Part shown: piece after piece, positions 43,250 through 51,910 of the stretch | Position numbering within the stretch: the first letter of the stretch is position 1 | Layout: each line of letters begins with the position of its first letter | From: CBDDEH01 sp965226865 | GTDB lineage: Bacteria; Chloroflexota; Dehalococcoidia; Lucifugimonadales; JAGWBF01 | DNA: 64,000 bases | Direction: 5' to 3' | Assembly (NCBI GenBank): GCA_965226865.1 | Contig: CBDDEH010000004.1 | Location: 496,001-560,000 of the forward strand | Translations under genes and position numbers: made by a program | Notes under the pieces: generated by a model | What the model was told of the DNA's origin: nothing | The model's database searches: none | Seen by the model: the letters and a program-made list of their open reading frames with translations, nothing else

Positions 43250-44103
43250 GCCCGGCCCGCCGGCGGAGATGCGTGGAGTTGGCACGGGAACGGTATGGCA
43301 TCTCTGAGCGGCGCGCTTGCCGGGCGCTTGAGCAACCCCAGTCAACACAGAGGTACACTGCAACAGTGGCCGATGATGAGGAGGCCCTGACGATGGCAGT
43401 GGTTCGGCTGGCCAGTCGGTACGGACGGTATGGGTACCGGCGGGTGACTGCCATGCTGCAATGGGAGGGATGGAGAGTGAACCACAAGCGGGTGGAGCGG
43501 ATCTGGCGACGGGAAGGACTCAAGGTACCAGCCAAACAGCCCAAACGGGGCCGACTCTGGCTTACTGACGGCTCCTGCGTGCGGCTGAGGCCACAACGAC
43601 GGAACCACGTCTGGGCATACGACTTTGTGGCCCTTCGTACCAGTGACGGCAAACCCGTTCGTCTCCTGACAGTGGTGGATGAGTATACCAGGGAGTGTCT
43701 GGCCATCCATGTGGGTCGCTCGTTACGCTCACCCCATGTCATTGAATGCCTGGGGGACCTCATGGTCCAGCGTGGCGTGCCGGAGCACCTCCGCTCGGAC
43801 AACGGGCCGGAGTTCACCGCCAGGGCGGTGCGGTTGTGGCTCCAAGGGGTGGGAGTCACAACCCTCTTCATCACACCGGGTAGCCCTTGGGAGAATGGGT
43901 ATGTTGAGAGCTTCAACGGCAAGCTTAGGGACGAACTCTTGGACCGGGAGCTCTTCGATACCCTCTGGGAGGTGCAGGTCCTCACCGAGCAGTGGCGCCA
44001 CGAGTACAACCACCAACGCCCCCACAGCGCCCTGGGCTATCGCCCTCCTGCTCCAGAGGCCATCCTCACCTCCTCTGCTCCAAGCGCTATCAGTGTCTCA
44101 TGA
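43243..44103 (+). CDS. IS407-group transposase OrfB
   Basis: After the -1 shift the frame reads LLSPARRRRCVELARERYGI, with catalytic VWAYDFVALRTSDGKPVRLL (Asp), LRSDNGPEFTARAV (Asp) and ENGYVESFNGKLRDELLDRE (Glu), and the YNHQRPHSALGYRPPAPEA ending. The frame is also open upstream of the shift point but that part is OrfA antiframe. The protein appears intact, so this copy could be active. Confidence 0.9.
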   Translation, partial: LLSPARRRRCVELARERYGISERRACRALEQPQSTQRYTATVADDEEALTMAVVRLASRYGRYGYRRVTAMLQWEGWRVNHKRVERIWRREGLKVPAKQPKRGRLWLTDGSCVRLRPQRRNHVWAYDFVALRTSDGKPVRLLTVVDEYTRECLAIHVGRSLRSPHVIECLGDLMVQRGVPEHLRSDNGPEFTARAVRLWLQGVGVTTLFITPGSPWENGYVESFNGKLRDELLDRELFDTLWEVQVLTEQWRHEYNHQRPHSALGYRPPAPEAILTSSAPSAISVS

Positions 44104-44132
44104 TTTGCGGTACAACTATTGGGGGCAGGTCA

Positions 44133-44959
44133 CGAGGGCGCTGATCTTGGAGGTGGACGTTAAGGACGTCGAAGCTCTCAAACGACGGTACGGGTACCAG
44201 GAAGTTCCGCCGGACATACCCCACCAGACCTTCCACCTTCCCCTTGTCGTTCCCCTTGCCCGGCCGGCCGAACCTGTCATCGAACAGGTAGTGGGACTGC
44301 AGCTCGGAGAACACCCTGGTCCGCTGACGCCGGCCGTCACCCAGTATCTTTGCCACCGCAAGCCTGGTGTTGTCGTACACGATGCTCTGAGGTACTCCGC
44401 CCAGGAACGCGAAGGCTGAAACGTGTCCGTCGCAGAACGACTCGGTCGTCTCAGCTGGATACGCCTTCACGAAGCACCCGTCACTGTGAGGCAGGTCCAA
44501 GGCGAAGTAGTGGGCTTTCTGCTCCACTCCGCCGATGATCACACGAGCTTCACCGTAGTCGCACTGAGCCTGCCCCGGAGGATGGGACAGCGGCACGAAC
44601 ATCTCTCGTGTCTGTCGACGCCGCTCCCGGACGTAGTCTTTTACTATCGTGTACTTGCCTGGGAACCCGTGCTCGTCTCTCAGGCGGTCATAGATGCGCT
44701 TGGCCGTGTGACGCTGCTTCTTCGGGAGCGACCAGTCGTCCTCCACGATCCGGTCGATCACTCCTTTGTAGGGGTCCAGCTTCTGTCGACGCGGTTGTCG
44801 CACTCGACGGTACCCGGGAGGCACCGAGTGCCTGAGCATCTTGCGCACCGTGTCCCGGTGCAGCCCGAACACCCGCGACGCCTCGCGGACGCTCATCCCT
44901 TCCACGTGAACCGCCCGCCGGACTCGACCGTACAGCTCCACTCGGTACATCCATTCCAC
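44133..44959 (-). pseudogene. IS21-family IstA, N-terminal fragment
   Basis: From ATG 44959: MEWMYRVELYGRVRRAVHVE, then MSVREASRVFGLHRDTVRKM (HTH), PPGQAQCDYGEARVIIGGVE (first catalytic Asp), TESFCDGHVSAFAFLGGVPQ and VEGLVGYVRRNFLVPVP (Glu). The frame runs into the IS407-like end, so the C-terminus and the istB helper ATPase are lost. The IS21 left end is not resolved but should lie near 45030-45048. Confidence 0.85.
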
Positions 44960-45090
44960 CTTCTATCAGGTTCCTTCCAACCCGATTGAAGGCGGTAGGC
45001 GGTACGGTTTTCAAGCGCCGACTCTCAGCGCTCAATGTCGATGGTCTACGATTATGTCAGTAGTTAACAGGTCAGGGAAAATGTCAGTTC

Positions 45091-46616
45091 ATGAAAGGAT
45101 TGACATTGACCCAGAAAGAACAGGCAAGGCTCCAAGTGCTCAACGGTATCCTGGAAGGTCAGATATCAGTGGATGAGGCGGCAGAGGTTCTGGGAGTGAG
45201 TGAACGCCACGTTTGGCGAATCCTGGCGGAGTATCGGAAGGAGGGTGCCGCCGCACTGGCTCATGGGAACCGAGGTCGCCGAGCGAACAACTCCATCCCG
45301 GAGGAGGCCAGGACTCAAGTTGTGGCCCTGGCACGCACACGGTATGCAAGAGTAAATCATACGCACCTAACCGAGCTCCTGGCAGAGCGGGAAGAGATCG
45401 CCTTGGGGCGCTCTACGGTCCGGCGTATCCTGGTAGGCGCCGGCATGGCTAGCCCCGTCGACGTCGACCCCCACTGCATCGGGTCCGTCGCCAGCGCATG
45501 AGCCAGGAAGGCATGTTGGTGCAAGTAGATGGCAGCGTTCATGCCTGGCTAGAAGAACGGGGCCCTCGATGCACCCTGCTGTTGGCAATCGATGATGCCA
45601 CCAGCACCGTGCCCTACGCACTGTTTCGCCATGAAGAGGACACTCATGGCTATTTCCTCCTCATGCAAGAGCTGATCCGGCGTTGTGGGGTTCCTTTGGC
45701 CCTGTACAGTGACCGCCACGCCGTCTTCAAGTATGTACCTGGCTCGCATCAATCGCCTGCGCCGACCCAATTCGGTCGTGCGATGGCAGAGCTTGGGGTG
45801 GAGCAGATCTTCGCGCGTTCTCCGGAGGCGAAGGGTCGGGTAGAACGGGCCAACGGCACCTTCCAGGATCGGCTGGTGACCGAACTACGTCTGGCTGGGG
45901 CCAGAACCATCTCAGAGGCCAACCAAGTCCTGTGGGCTTTCTTGACCCGCTTCAACAAGCGCTTCGGGGTGCCACCAGCACAGTCCACCAACGCATATCG
46001 CTCTCCAGATCCGGACCTGAACCTGGCAGGCATACTGTGCTTCAAGCATAGCCGCAAGGTGGCCGGAGACAACACAGTCAAGTACAACTGGCATACCCTC
46101 CAACTGCTTCCTTCGAGCGAACGGTCCACTTACGTTGGAGCGCACGTGGTGGTCCAGGAGCGATTGGACGGCAAGCTAGTAGTGTGCTATCAAAACCAAA
46201 TCGTCCCTACCCAGGAAGCGCCACCGCGTCCTGGTGTCCTCCGGACTCTGAACGCCACTCGAGGTCTTGGCAGCGTCACCGTGGAGAACCTCGCTGCAGG
46301 CATGGACACCAACGGGATCGGTGGTCACGAGCGAGAAGGACTGGGAGCGATGACCGCGATCGGCCGGGGACTCGCCGCAGGGAGATTGACCACGGATCGC
46401 GAGAGTGTAGCCGTCCACCCTAAGGCTCAACCACCCAGACCGCCGACGCCTCGTCAGCGAGCCCGTTGGAAAGCAGTGCAGAGGGCCAAGCGTCGAGGCC
46501 TTTCTCTTCGGGCAATCGCCCGGGAATTGAGCATATCCCGCATCACCGTCCGAAAGTACGTTGAGGCTTCAAGTCCACCTGTCTATCCGGACAGGGAGCT
46601 CGCTGCTCACTCTTGA
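45091..46616 (+). pseudogene. ISNCY-like transposase with one frameshift
   Basis: N-terminal frame (45091-45501): MKGLTLTQKEQARLQVLNGI with the HTH VDEAAEVLGVSERHVWRIL. After GMASP the coding continues one base over as RRRRPPLHRVRRQRMSQEGM, then VQVDGSVHAWLEERGPRCTL (Asp), VPLALYSDRHAVFKYVPGSH (Asp) and FARSPEAKGRVERANGTFQD (Glu) to the stop at 46616. A single-base indel near 45455 thus breaks one gene of about 508 codons. C-terminal half could be made from ATG 45498. Confidence 0.82.
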
Positions 46617-46647
46617 TCATGTGGAACCGCCTTCGGTCCATAACAAC

Positions 46648-46702
46648 CGGCCTGTGGGTAAGTGGGCAATCCTGGCGGGATTGCCCACTTACCCACAGGC
46701 CG
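46648..46702. repeat. Perfect 25-bp inverted repeat (hairpin)
   Basis: Arms 46648-46672 and 46678-46702 are exactly complementary with a five-base loop TGGCG. The left arm starts CGGCCTGTGGGTAAG. It lies about 30 bases after the transposase stop, without a T tract, so it is a poor terminator; it may be two fused IS ends or a hairpin blocking read-through. Confidence 0.85.
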
Positions 46703-46901
46703 CTCCGCTCGGATCGAGTCACCATCACTGCCACCCACGGTGTCACACGAAGCTGGAGGGGGGGCTTTCTCAATCATCGAACTGGATAACTATTGGCTTG
46801 ACACAGCAACCACTGACATAATCGCTGGTCCATTACCCTGACATAATCGCTGGACGTCGACACGCTCAATCCGCCTAGCTGGTACATTATCTCTCCGCTG
46901 T

Positions 46902-47060
46902 TCACAGGTTTCGATAGACGGCGAGAGCGAAATCACGCTGGTGGTCTTTGGAGAGGACGATTCCCAGGCCCTGCTGGGGACCTACACTCTTGACGGTCTG
47001 GCCCTGGCGGTAGACCCCATCGAGCAGCGGCTGGTTCCCAAGACTCTGATCATGTACTAG
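46902..47060 (+). pseudogene. Clan AA aspartyl protease C-terminal remnant
   Basis: An open stretch without start reads IDGESEITLVVFGEDDSQAL then LGTYTLDGLALAVDPIEQRL and VPKTLIMY before the stop TAG. The LGxYTLxxLxLxVDP...RLVP ending is characteristic of small bacterial retropepsin-like (clan AA) proteases; the catalytic D-T/S-G half is missing. IS630 inserted exactly at its stop codon (CTAG). Confidence 0.65.
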
Positions 47061-47063
47061 TAC

Positions 47064-47720
47064 TCAGTCAACCGTAAAATCGGAAGGGTAAAGGCGGTGA
47101 AGTTTGGTTCGTGCGTCCCGGGTGTTGAACCGCCAGTTGATGGTGGCTCTGGCGGCGTTGCGCTCCTTGACCAGAGCATCGACTTCCCTCCTGAGGGCCT
47201 CCTCGCCGGAGAGCCGCTGCTTCAGGCAGGAGCGGGACAGGACGCTGAACTCGATCTCCGCCATGTTCAACCAACTCCCGTGCTTGGTCGTGTAATGAAA
47301 CTCCAGCCGCCTGGCAATCCTCCGGGCTTCCTCAGCCGGGAAAGTCTCGTACAGCGATGCCCGGCGATGGGTATTGAGATTGTCCAAGACAACCCTTACC
47401 ACCTCGGCTTCCGGGTAGGCTTCATCCGCCAGCCAGCGCATCCGGCGGGCGAAGTCTTGCATCGTGCGCCGCTCCGTGACCGCCACCTCTCGCCAACCCG
47501 CCAAGGGCTCGCAGGCCAAGAACAGGTTGCGGGTACCCTCCCGCCGGTATTCGTAGTCCTGCCGCAGCGGAAGTCCCGGCCGGGGCGGCAGAGCGGGCTG
47601 GGTCTCCGCCAACAACTGGGTGGATGTCTCGTCAAAGCAAACCACCGGACGTTGGGGATCATAGGGTTCGGCGTAGAGATCCAGGACATCCTCCATGTTA
47701 GCCACAAATTCCGCGCTCAC
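47064..47720 (-). CDS. IS630-family transposase, catalytic part
   Basis: DDE-type domain: VVCFDETSTQLLAETQPALP (Asp), EVVRVVLDNLNTHRRASLYE (Asp) and GSWLNMAEIEFSVLSRSCLK (Glu). Upstream, the same frame continues as NALKPWQKKEWCIPKVSAEF back to a run of seven A (47764-47770, minus strand), where a -1 shift from the N-terminal frame would join both parts into about 388 residues. Confidence 0.88.
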   Translation of the reverse strand: MSAEFVANMEDVLDLYAEPYDPQRPVVCFDETSTQLLAETQPALPPRPGLPLRQDYEYRREGTRNLFLACEPLAGWREVAVTERRTMQDFARRMRWLADEAYPEAEVVRVVLDNLNTHRRASLYETFPAEEARRIARRLEFHYTTKHGSWLNMAEIEFSVLSRSCLKQRLSGEEALRREVDALVKERNAARATINWRFNTRDARTKLHRLYPSDFTVD

Positions 47721-48235
47721 CTTGGGAATGCACCACTCCTTCTTCTGCCACGGCTTGAGGGCGTTTTTTTGAGACGCTGGCGCACCCCCTCGTGGGACAT
47801 GGAGGGCGTCAGCCCCAACTCGACCACCTTCCCGGCCAGCAGACGCAGGGTCCAGTGGTCATGCCCTTCCGGCGGCGGGCTGCAGGCCAAAGCAATCAGG
47901 TGGGCTTCGCCCCGGTCGTCCAACTTCCGGGGCCGGTTGGCCTGGGGACGGTCCTGCAAAACCCTCTCCAACCCTTCTTCGGCAAAGCGCTGCTTGACCC
48001 GGTATACGGTGCTCAGGGCCACATCCAAAGCTTCGGCCGCTTGGGGTGCCGCCCAACCGTCGTCGCTCTTTAGGAGAATCCGCGCTCTAGCGGTCACTCG
48101 GGCTGAGTTTTTGCCAACCCGGATCAGTCGCTGGAGCTCCTCCCGTTGTTCCTGTGCCAGCCGCACCGCGTATTTGTCCCTGACCATCATTGCCACCCCC
48201 GCCATCAACACTTCCCACCAGGCAGGATAGCTCAA
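47717..48235 (-). CDS. IS630-family transposase, N-terminal HTH part
   Basis: Paired-like HTH region: AQEQREELQRLIRVGKNSAR, WAAPQAAEALDVALSTVYRV, GLTPSMSHEGVRQRLKK. After LKK the frame leaves the conserved sequence (TPSSRGRR), while the -1 frame continues it (NALKPWQ). The start is probably one of the Met between 48205 and 48187 and not the first open codon. Confidence 0.82.
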   Translation of the reverse strand: MSYPAWWEVLMAGVAMMVRDKYAVRLAQEQREELQRLIRVGKNSARVTARARILLKSDDGWAAPQAAEALDVALSTVYRVKQRFAEEGLERVLQDRPQANRPRKLDDRGEAHLIALACSPPPEGHDHWTLRLLAGKVVELGLTPSMSHEGVRQRLKKTPSSRGRRRSGAFPR

Positions 48236-48367
48236 TTGGCCCCTTTCTTAAACAAATCCCAAAACCAAGTTGACTGAGTACTAGGGTCAGCGCCTTTTCC
48301 CGTATGCGACTCCTCCCGGACTCATCCGCGCTCCGCGTCGACCCTCCCTCACGACATCGGCACCTCT

Positions 48368-48520
48368 TCAGCTCGGCGCCTGCGTAGCCCGGGGCCTAGA
48401 CGCCTGCCGCCGTAGGTGAGCGCGGATAGCGACCTTTGCCAGGATGCTCAGTCCCTGCCGGATTCTCTTCTGTTGCTCTGGGGAGTACGACGGCGACTCC
48501 AACGTCTTTTCATCATCCAT
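48368..48520 (-). CDS. Small 50-residue protein, RIxxGLxIL motif
   Basis: ATG 48520 to TGA 48368. MDDEKTLESPSYSPEQQKRI then RQGLSILAKVAIRAHLRRQA. It resembles the small gene product at 57801-57974 (RRRIEGLRILARIIARHYLA) in order of charged and hydrophobic residues. Amphipathic helix with basic face. No known function; it lies in the 350-base gap between IS630 and the XRE-membrane gene, where nothing else is seen. Confidence 0.4.
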   Translation of the reverse strand: MDDEKTLESPSYSPEQQKRIRQGLSILAKVAIRAHLRRQASRPRATQAPS

Positions 48521-48662
48521 TCAGATATTAGTGCCGGCCGTTGATTGACCACCGTCTGCAAGCTCGAATGCGTTACCCGGCGGTTCCGTGATCGAAGTAT
48601 TCGCGCCTAATGAAGGACTGCTACGACCACAATAGCTTGTGCGCGTCAAAGAGTCTGTGCAT

Positions 48663-50036
48663 ATGGCGTTTTTGACACTCCAAAGCGGGAATGTACATAC
48701 TAGATTTATGGGCGATCGCGATGTACAGCGGGCCAGAGCGGCCCAGGTGGGCCAGTTGATGAGGTCCTACCGCGAGTCCTTTGCTCAGGGAGGCGGTCTA
48801 CGGGGGCTGACCCAGGAAGCCCTGCTGGAACGGATGGGGTCGGTGGATAGCGACTACGCGGAGCGGTACAGCCATGCAACGGTCTCGCGATGGGAGTCCG
48901 GCGGCACCCGCCCCACCCTCCAGCGGCTGAAGGTCTTTGGGCAGGCTCTCAGACTATCGCAGGCAGAGGTGGCCGGCCTCGTACTACTGGCAGGACTGGC
49001 GCCCGACTTTCGAACGGCTCTGGGTCAGGTCAGCGGCCGATACGGCAACGGGGCCAATGGCAAGGTGGCGGCGCCGGACTCGGTGTCTACCTCCGGAGTT
49101 GAGGGCATTGCAGGAGCTTCGGCGGCCGAAAGCGGACCGTCAGTCCTCAGGTGCGCTTTCCGCTTCGGGCTTCTCAGGGTCCTGCCGCTCGGCGTCTGCA
49201 TAGTTGGCGGGTATGCGTTGTCGATCTACGGCTGGAATAACGCCTGGATGCCCACGGCCTACGCCGCCTTCGCTCTGGGGATCGTGCTGGCGCAGGGCTT
49301 TCTGCTTCCCGGTCGTGATGCTCTCCTCAGGGAGTTCTTCTGGGTTTCGCTGTTCTTCCTGTTGACCACACCCTTGCTTCAGTTCGCCTCTATACACATG
49401 GACCACTACAACTTCCATACGATCGGAGACCTTGCCGGCACCCAGATGCCCTACATGCTGGCGCTTCTCGTGAACCTGGTGATCGCATCCGCGGCGGGGC
49501 TGATGTTTCAGCTGCTGTGGAGGTGGCAATACTCCGGCGATAGCGGTGAGAGCAGCGCCCTCCGACGGGCGGCCAGCGTGGCGTTGCCGCCGGTGATTAT
49601 TGTTTACGCTGTTGTCGCCATCACCACCAACATCTCGGTGTCGATACAACTGGCGGTCCTGCTGCCGGTGCTGGCCGCGGTTTTCACCGCGCTGTTGGTC
49701 CTGCGTGACCCGACCTTCAATCCCTGCGAGCGCGACCGGCTGTTCCTGCTCTCGACTACGTCGGTACTGGCGATAGTTTCGACTAGCTTGGGGATAGTCG
49801 CCATTCTCGCGATATACCTGTCGCCCAATATGCCGAGCGTCCTGGCGGACCACAATCTGCTGCGGTCCTGGGAGATAGATCTCGCCGCGCTGGGGTTTAC
49901 CCAGGAAGAGGCGCTGGATCGGCTGAACCTGGGATACCTGTGGCATGCGATATGGGTCTTCGCCTACATGTTCTTTGTCGTCGGTGGCAGGTTGATTGTG
50001 TCCGTCTACAGGATTGACGGCGGCCGAAGACGATGA
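48663..50036 (+). CDS. XRE-type HTH fused to a multi-span membrane domain
   Basis: N-terminal helix-turn-helix: VGQLMRSYRESFAQ, LTQEALLERMGSV, SHATVSRWESGGTRPTLQRL (residues about 20-100), then a linker and about eight hydrophobic spans (for example YAAFALGIVLAQGFLL, EFFWVSLFFLLTTPLLQF, VALPPVIIVYAVVAIT). This is a membrane-tethered transcription regulator architecture; signal and target are unknown. ATG 48663 chosen; ATG 48708 (MGDRDVQR) is an alternative just before the HTH. Confidence 0.75.
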   Translation: MAFLTLQSGNVHTRFMGDRDVQRARAAQVGQLMRSYRESFAQGGGLRGLTQEALLERMGSVDSDYAERYSHATVSRWESGGTRPTLQRLKVFGQALRLSQAEVAGLVLLAGLAPDFRTALGQVSGRYGNGANGKVAAPDSVSTSGVEGIAGASAAESGPSVLRCAFRFGLLRVLPLGVCIVGGYALSIYGWNNAWMPTAYAAFALGIVLAQGFLLPGRDALLREFFWVSLFFLLTTPLLQFASIHMDHYNFHTIGDLAGTQMPYMLALLVNLVIASAAGLMFQLLWRWQYSGDSGESSALRRAASVALPPVIIVYAVVAITTNISVSIQLAVLLPVLAAVFTALLVLRDPTFNPCERDRLFLLSTTSVLAIVSTSLGIVAILAIYLSPNMPSVLADHNLLRSWEIDLAALGFTQEEALDRLNLGYLWHAIWVFAYMFFVVGGRLIVSVYRIDGGRRR

Positions 50037-50079
50037 GCCCCTAGCGTGGCCACCGCCCGAACACTATAGAGTGTGGATC

Positions 50080-50307
50080 ATGACCCATAAGCAGCTGCTG
50101 GAGCGGGTCTGGGGCCAGGACAACTCTGGCGGACCGGGGCCGGTGTGCACGTATGTAAGGTGGCTGCGCCGCAAGCTGGGCGACGACCCGGACAACCCCT
50201 CCTACATATTCGCCAGGCGGCGCGTCGGGTACTGGATGGAGAGGGGGAGACGGTGGACGATGTGGGAGCGTGATGGAGCGCCTGCCCCATTTCGGGAGGG
50301 CAACTGA
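50080..50307 (+). pseudogene. Response-regulator winged-helix remnant
   Basis: MTHKQLLERVWGQDNSGGPG then CTYVRWLRRKLGDDPDNPSY and RRRVGYWM match the C-terminal OmpR/PhoB winged helix (recognition helix and wing). The receiver domain and the first strands are absent; the frame opens only 84 bases earlier with unrelated residues. Possibly a truncated regulator gene carried into this mobile region. Confidence 0.6.
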
Positions 50308-50338
50308 TGGGTACACAAGTATAAAGTGGAGTTAGTGG

Positions 50339-51136
50339 ATGTCGAATGATGATGCAAAGACGCAGCCGGGTGGCGAGTTCCTGACGTCGGGAAGGATTGT
50401 CCCGGTCAAACGAGAGGGCAACAAGGTATTCGTTAGAACTTTGCGGCAGGGCGAAGAGGACACAGGAGAGGCGGTCAACGTACGTGCAGGCGACCGGGTG
50501 ATCTTCGAGCCAGGGGCGCTCTCAATCGACTCCAGGCAGATAGATGATCAAAGCACCGAGGGTCTGGGAGGGTATGCGCCTGTGGCGAATACTGTCTGGA
50601 CTTGGTATCGCATTGTGGGGGAAGAAGTGGGTTTCTTCGTCTTCTTCTTCGCTCTTGCCCGCAGGGTTGACGCAGCGCACGCACTATGGGCACTGGCAAT
50701 ACAGGAACGCGAAAGGGCCAAGGAAGAGGGCGCCATACCCCGTAGAACTGGGTTTCTGAACGCGCTCGCCTCTGCCGAAGTAGCGATCATTGCCCTTCAT
50801 CGCGGCTTCGCGATGGTCTATTCCCTAGTCGACAGATTCGAACTCGACGTACCGGTGCCCCAGGGCGTGAGGAAGATTCGAGAGGAAGTGTGGGAGATGC
50901 GAAATGCCTTTGAGCACATCGACGAACGTGCTGAGGGAAGGATTGGGAGATCCAAGGAGTTTGATCCAGAGGCATTGACGATCTTCGATCAGCCCGACTT
51001 CATCGATTCGTCCCTACTGAGCTACAAGGAATACTCGTTGAACTTCGAGGAAGAGGTCCTCTCTGCGCTGTTGGAATGCCGAGAGTTCATCATGGATGCC
51101 ATAGATGCAAGGGCCTCTTCCGTTTCGAGCAAGTAG
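50339..51136 (+). CDS. Unknown protein with HEPN-like motif
   Basis: A 265-residue soluble protein. The helical middle and C-terminal part contains EVWEMRNAFEHIDERAEGRI, where RNAFEH fits the R-x4-6-H motif of HEPN nucleases and HEPN-like toxins. The first 80 residues (GRIVPVKREGNKVFVRTLRQ, VNVRAGDRVIFEPGAL) look like a small beta domain. No nucleotidyltransferase partner is adjacent. The next gene encodes a second HEPN-like protein. Function inferred only from the motif. Confidence 0.5.
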   Translation: MSNDDAKTQPGGEFLTSGRIVPVKREGNKVFVRTLRQGEEDTGEAVNVRAGDRVIFEPGALSIDSRQIDDQSTEGLGGYAPVANTVWTWYRIVGEEVGFFVFFFALARRVDAAHALWALAIQERERAKEEGAIPRRTGFLNALASAEVAIIALHRGFAMVYSLVDRFELDVPVPQGVRKIREEVWEMRNAFEHIDERAEGRIGRSKEFDPEALTIFDQPDFIDSSLLSYKEYSLNFEEEVLSALLECREFIMDAIDARASSVSSK

Positions 51137-51211
51137 CTAAGGCATCCTCAGGGGGACGGAGTGAGAACGGGGTGAATCGAAACTAAGTAAGAGCCCATGG
51201 AGGATGTCAAT

Positions 51212-51813
51212 ATGAACCACCGTGAATGTGGAAACCTATTCAGGGCAGGCAAGAAGCTGTTGGAAGCAAGTGGACTCGTCCGGTACTGCAACGATTCCTT
51301 CTTCTGCAATAGCGACGAAGCGGGTCTTGAGGCATTCTGGGGGGCGAGCTTTGATCAAGAGTTCGGCAGGTATATGGCCTGGGTGTGGTTTTCGGTCGGC
51401 GCGGAAAACTTGGTAAAAGCTGCCCTCGTCTGCAATAGGCTATTGGAGCAGAAGAAGGGGAATTCCAGGTACCCGTTCTATTGGCACGGCGCGGACAGAC
51501 TGCATTGGGTCGACGAGGTATTGGATACCAGCGCAATGCAGGTGGAGGGTATGGGGAACTGGGAGACATCTGGAGATGCAAGCTCGACAAGTTGTCCGAG
51601 AAGCGTGGGTTCGCAGAGCACGAAGGCAAAGAGCTAAAGGCGGCCTACAAGTATTTGACGCAGGCGATCAGGAACCGAGACGCCCATTCATACATAGCGA
51701 ACCAGCGCAGAAAGGACTTTTCGGCAGTTGGGGGAGTTCTCGTACCTGCGTTCAACACGCTGGTCCAGGCTATGAAGGACAAAGGGCATTTCAACGCAAC
51801 TGATGTCCGGTGA
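51212..51813 (+). pseudogene. Second HEPN-like gene, one frameshift
   Basis: ATG 51212 follows GGAGG (51199-51203). Frame 1 gives MNHRECGNLFRAGKKLLEAS to AMQVEG; then a one-base shift near 51550 continues as YGELGDIWRCKLDKLSEKRG, HEGKELKAAYKYLTQAIRNR and DAHSYIANQRRKDF, ending 51813. RNRDAH is a HEPN-type R-x4-H motif. Restored length is about 200 residues. The coding quality on both sides of the shift is good, so the break is recent or a sequencing error. Confidence 0.55.
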
Positions 51814-51910
51814 CCTTGCCCCTGGTGACTCCACATTTGTCATTCAGCCATAGCAGATTGACCTCGCCCACCCAAGCTGCCCATTGCCTTCCAAGCTTCG
51901 CGGTGATGCT

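Larger units (their letters stand above)
42903..44132 (+). mobile_element. IS3-family element, IS407-like group
   Basis: Terminal repeats TGACCTGCCCCC (42903-42914) and GGGGGCAGGTCA (44121-44132); length 1230 bp. Flanking tetramers GTAG and CGAG differ. It separates an ISNCY-like fragment from an IS21 fragment, so it sits at a junction of two unrelated elements. Confidence 0.88.
45049..46849 (+). mobile_element. ISNCY-like element, full-length copy
   Basis: Left end CGATTATGTCAG at 45049-45060; right end carries the inverse CTGACATAATCG twice, at 46813-46824 and 46838-46849, 25 bases apart. The inner right copy extends the match to the left end, so the true right boundary may be 46824. A large hairpin lies between the transposase stop and the right end. 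Confidence 0.7.
47061..48280 (-). mobile_element. IS630-family element
   Basis: Inverted ends TACTCAGTCAAC-type at both sides: CTAGTACTCAGTCAAC spans 47057-47072 and its inverse 48269-48284. CTAG on each side fits the established IS630 preference for CTAG with duplication of the central TA. It is the only element here with a clean, intact insertion footprint. Confidence 0.88.

Noticed and set aside
46843..46902. Second copy of the ISNCY end as a target duplication
   Set aside because: The doubled CTGACATAATCG is at the same end, 25 bases apart, and not on opposite sides of the element.
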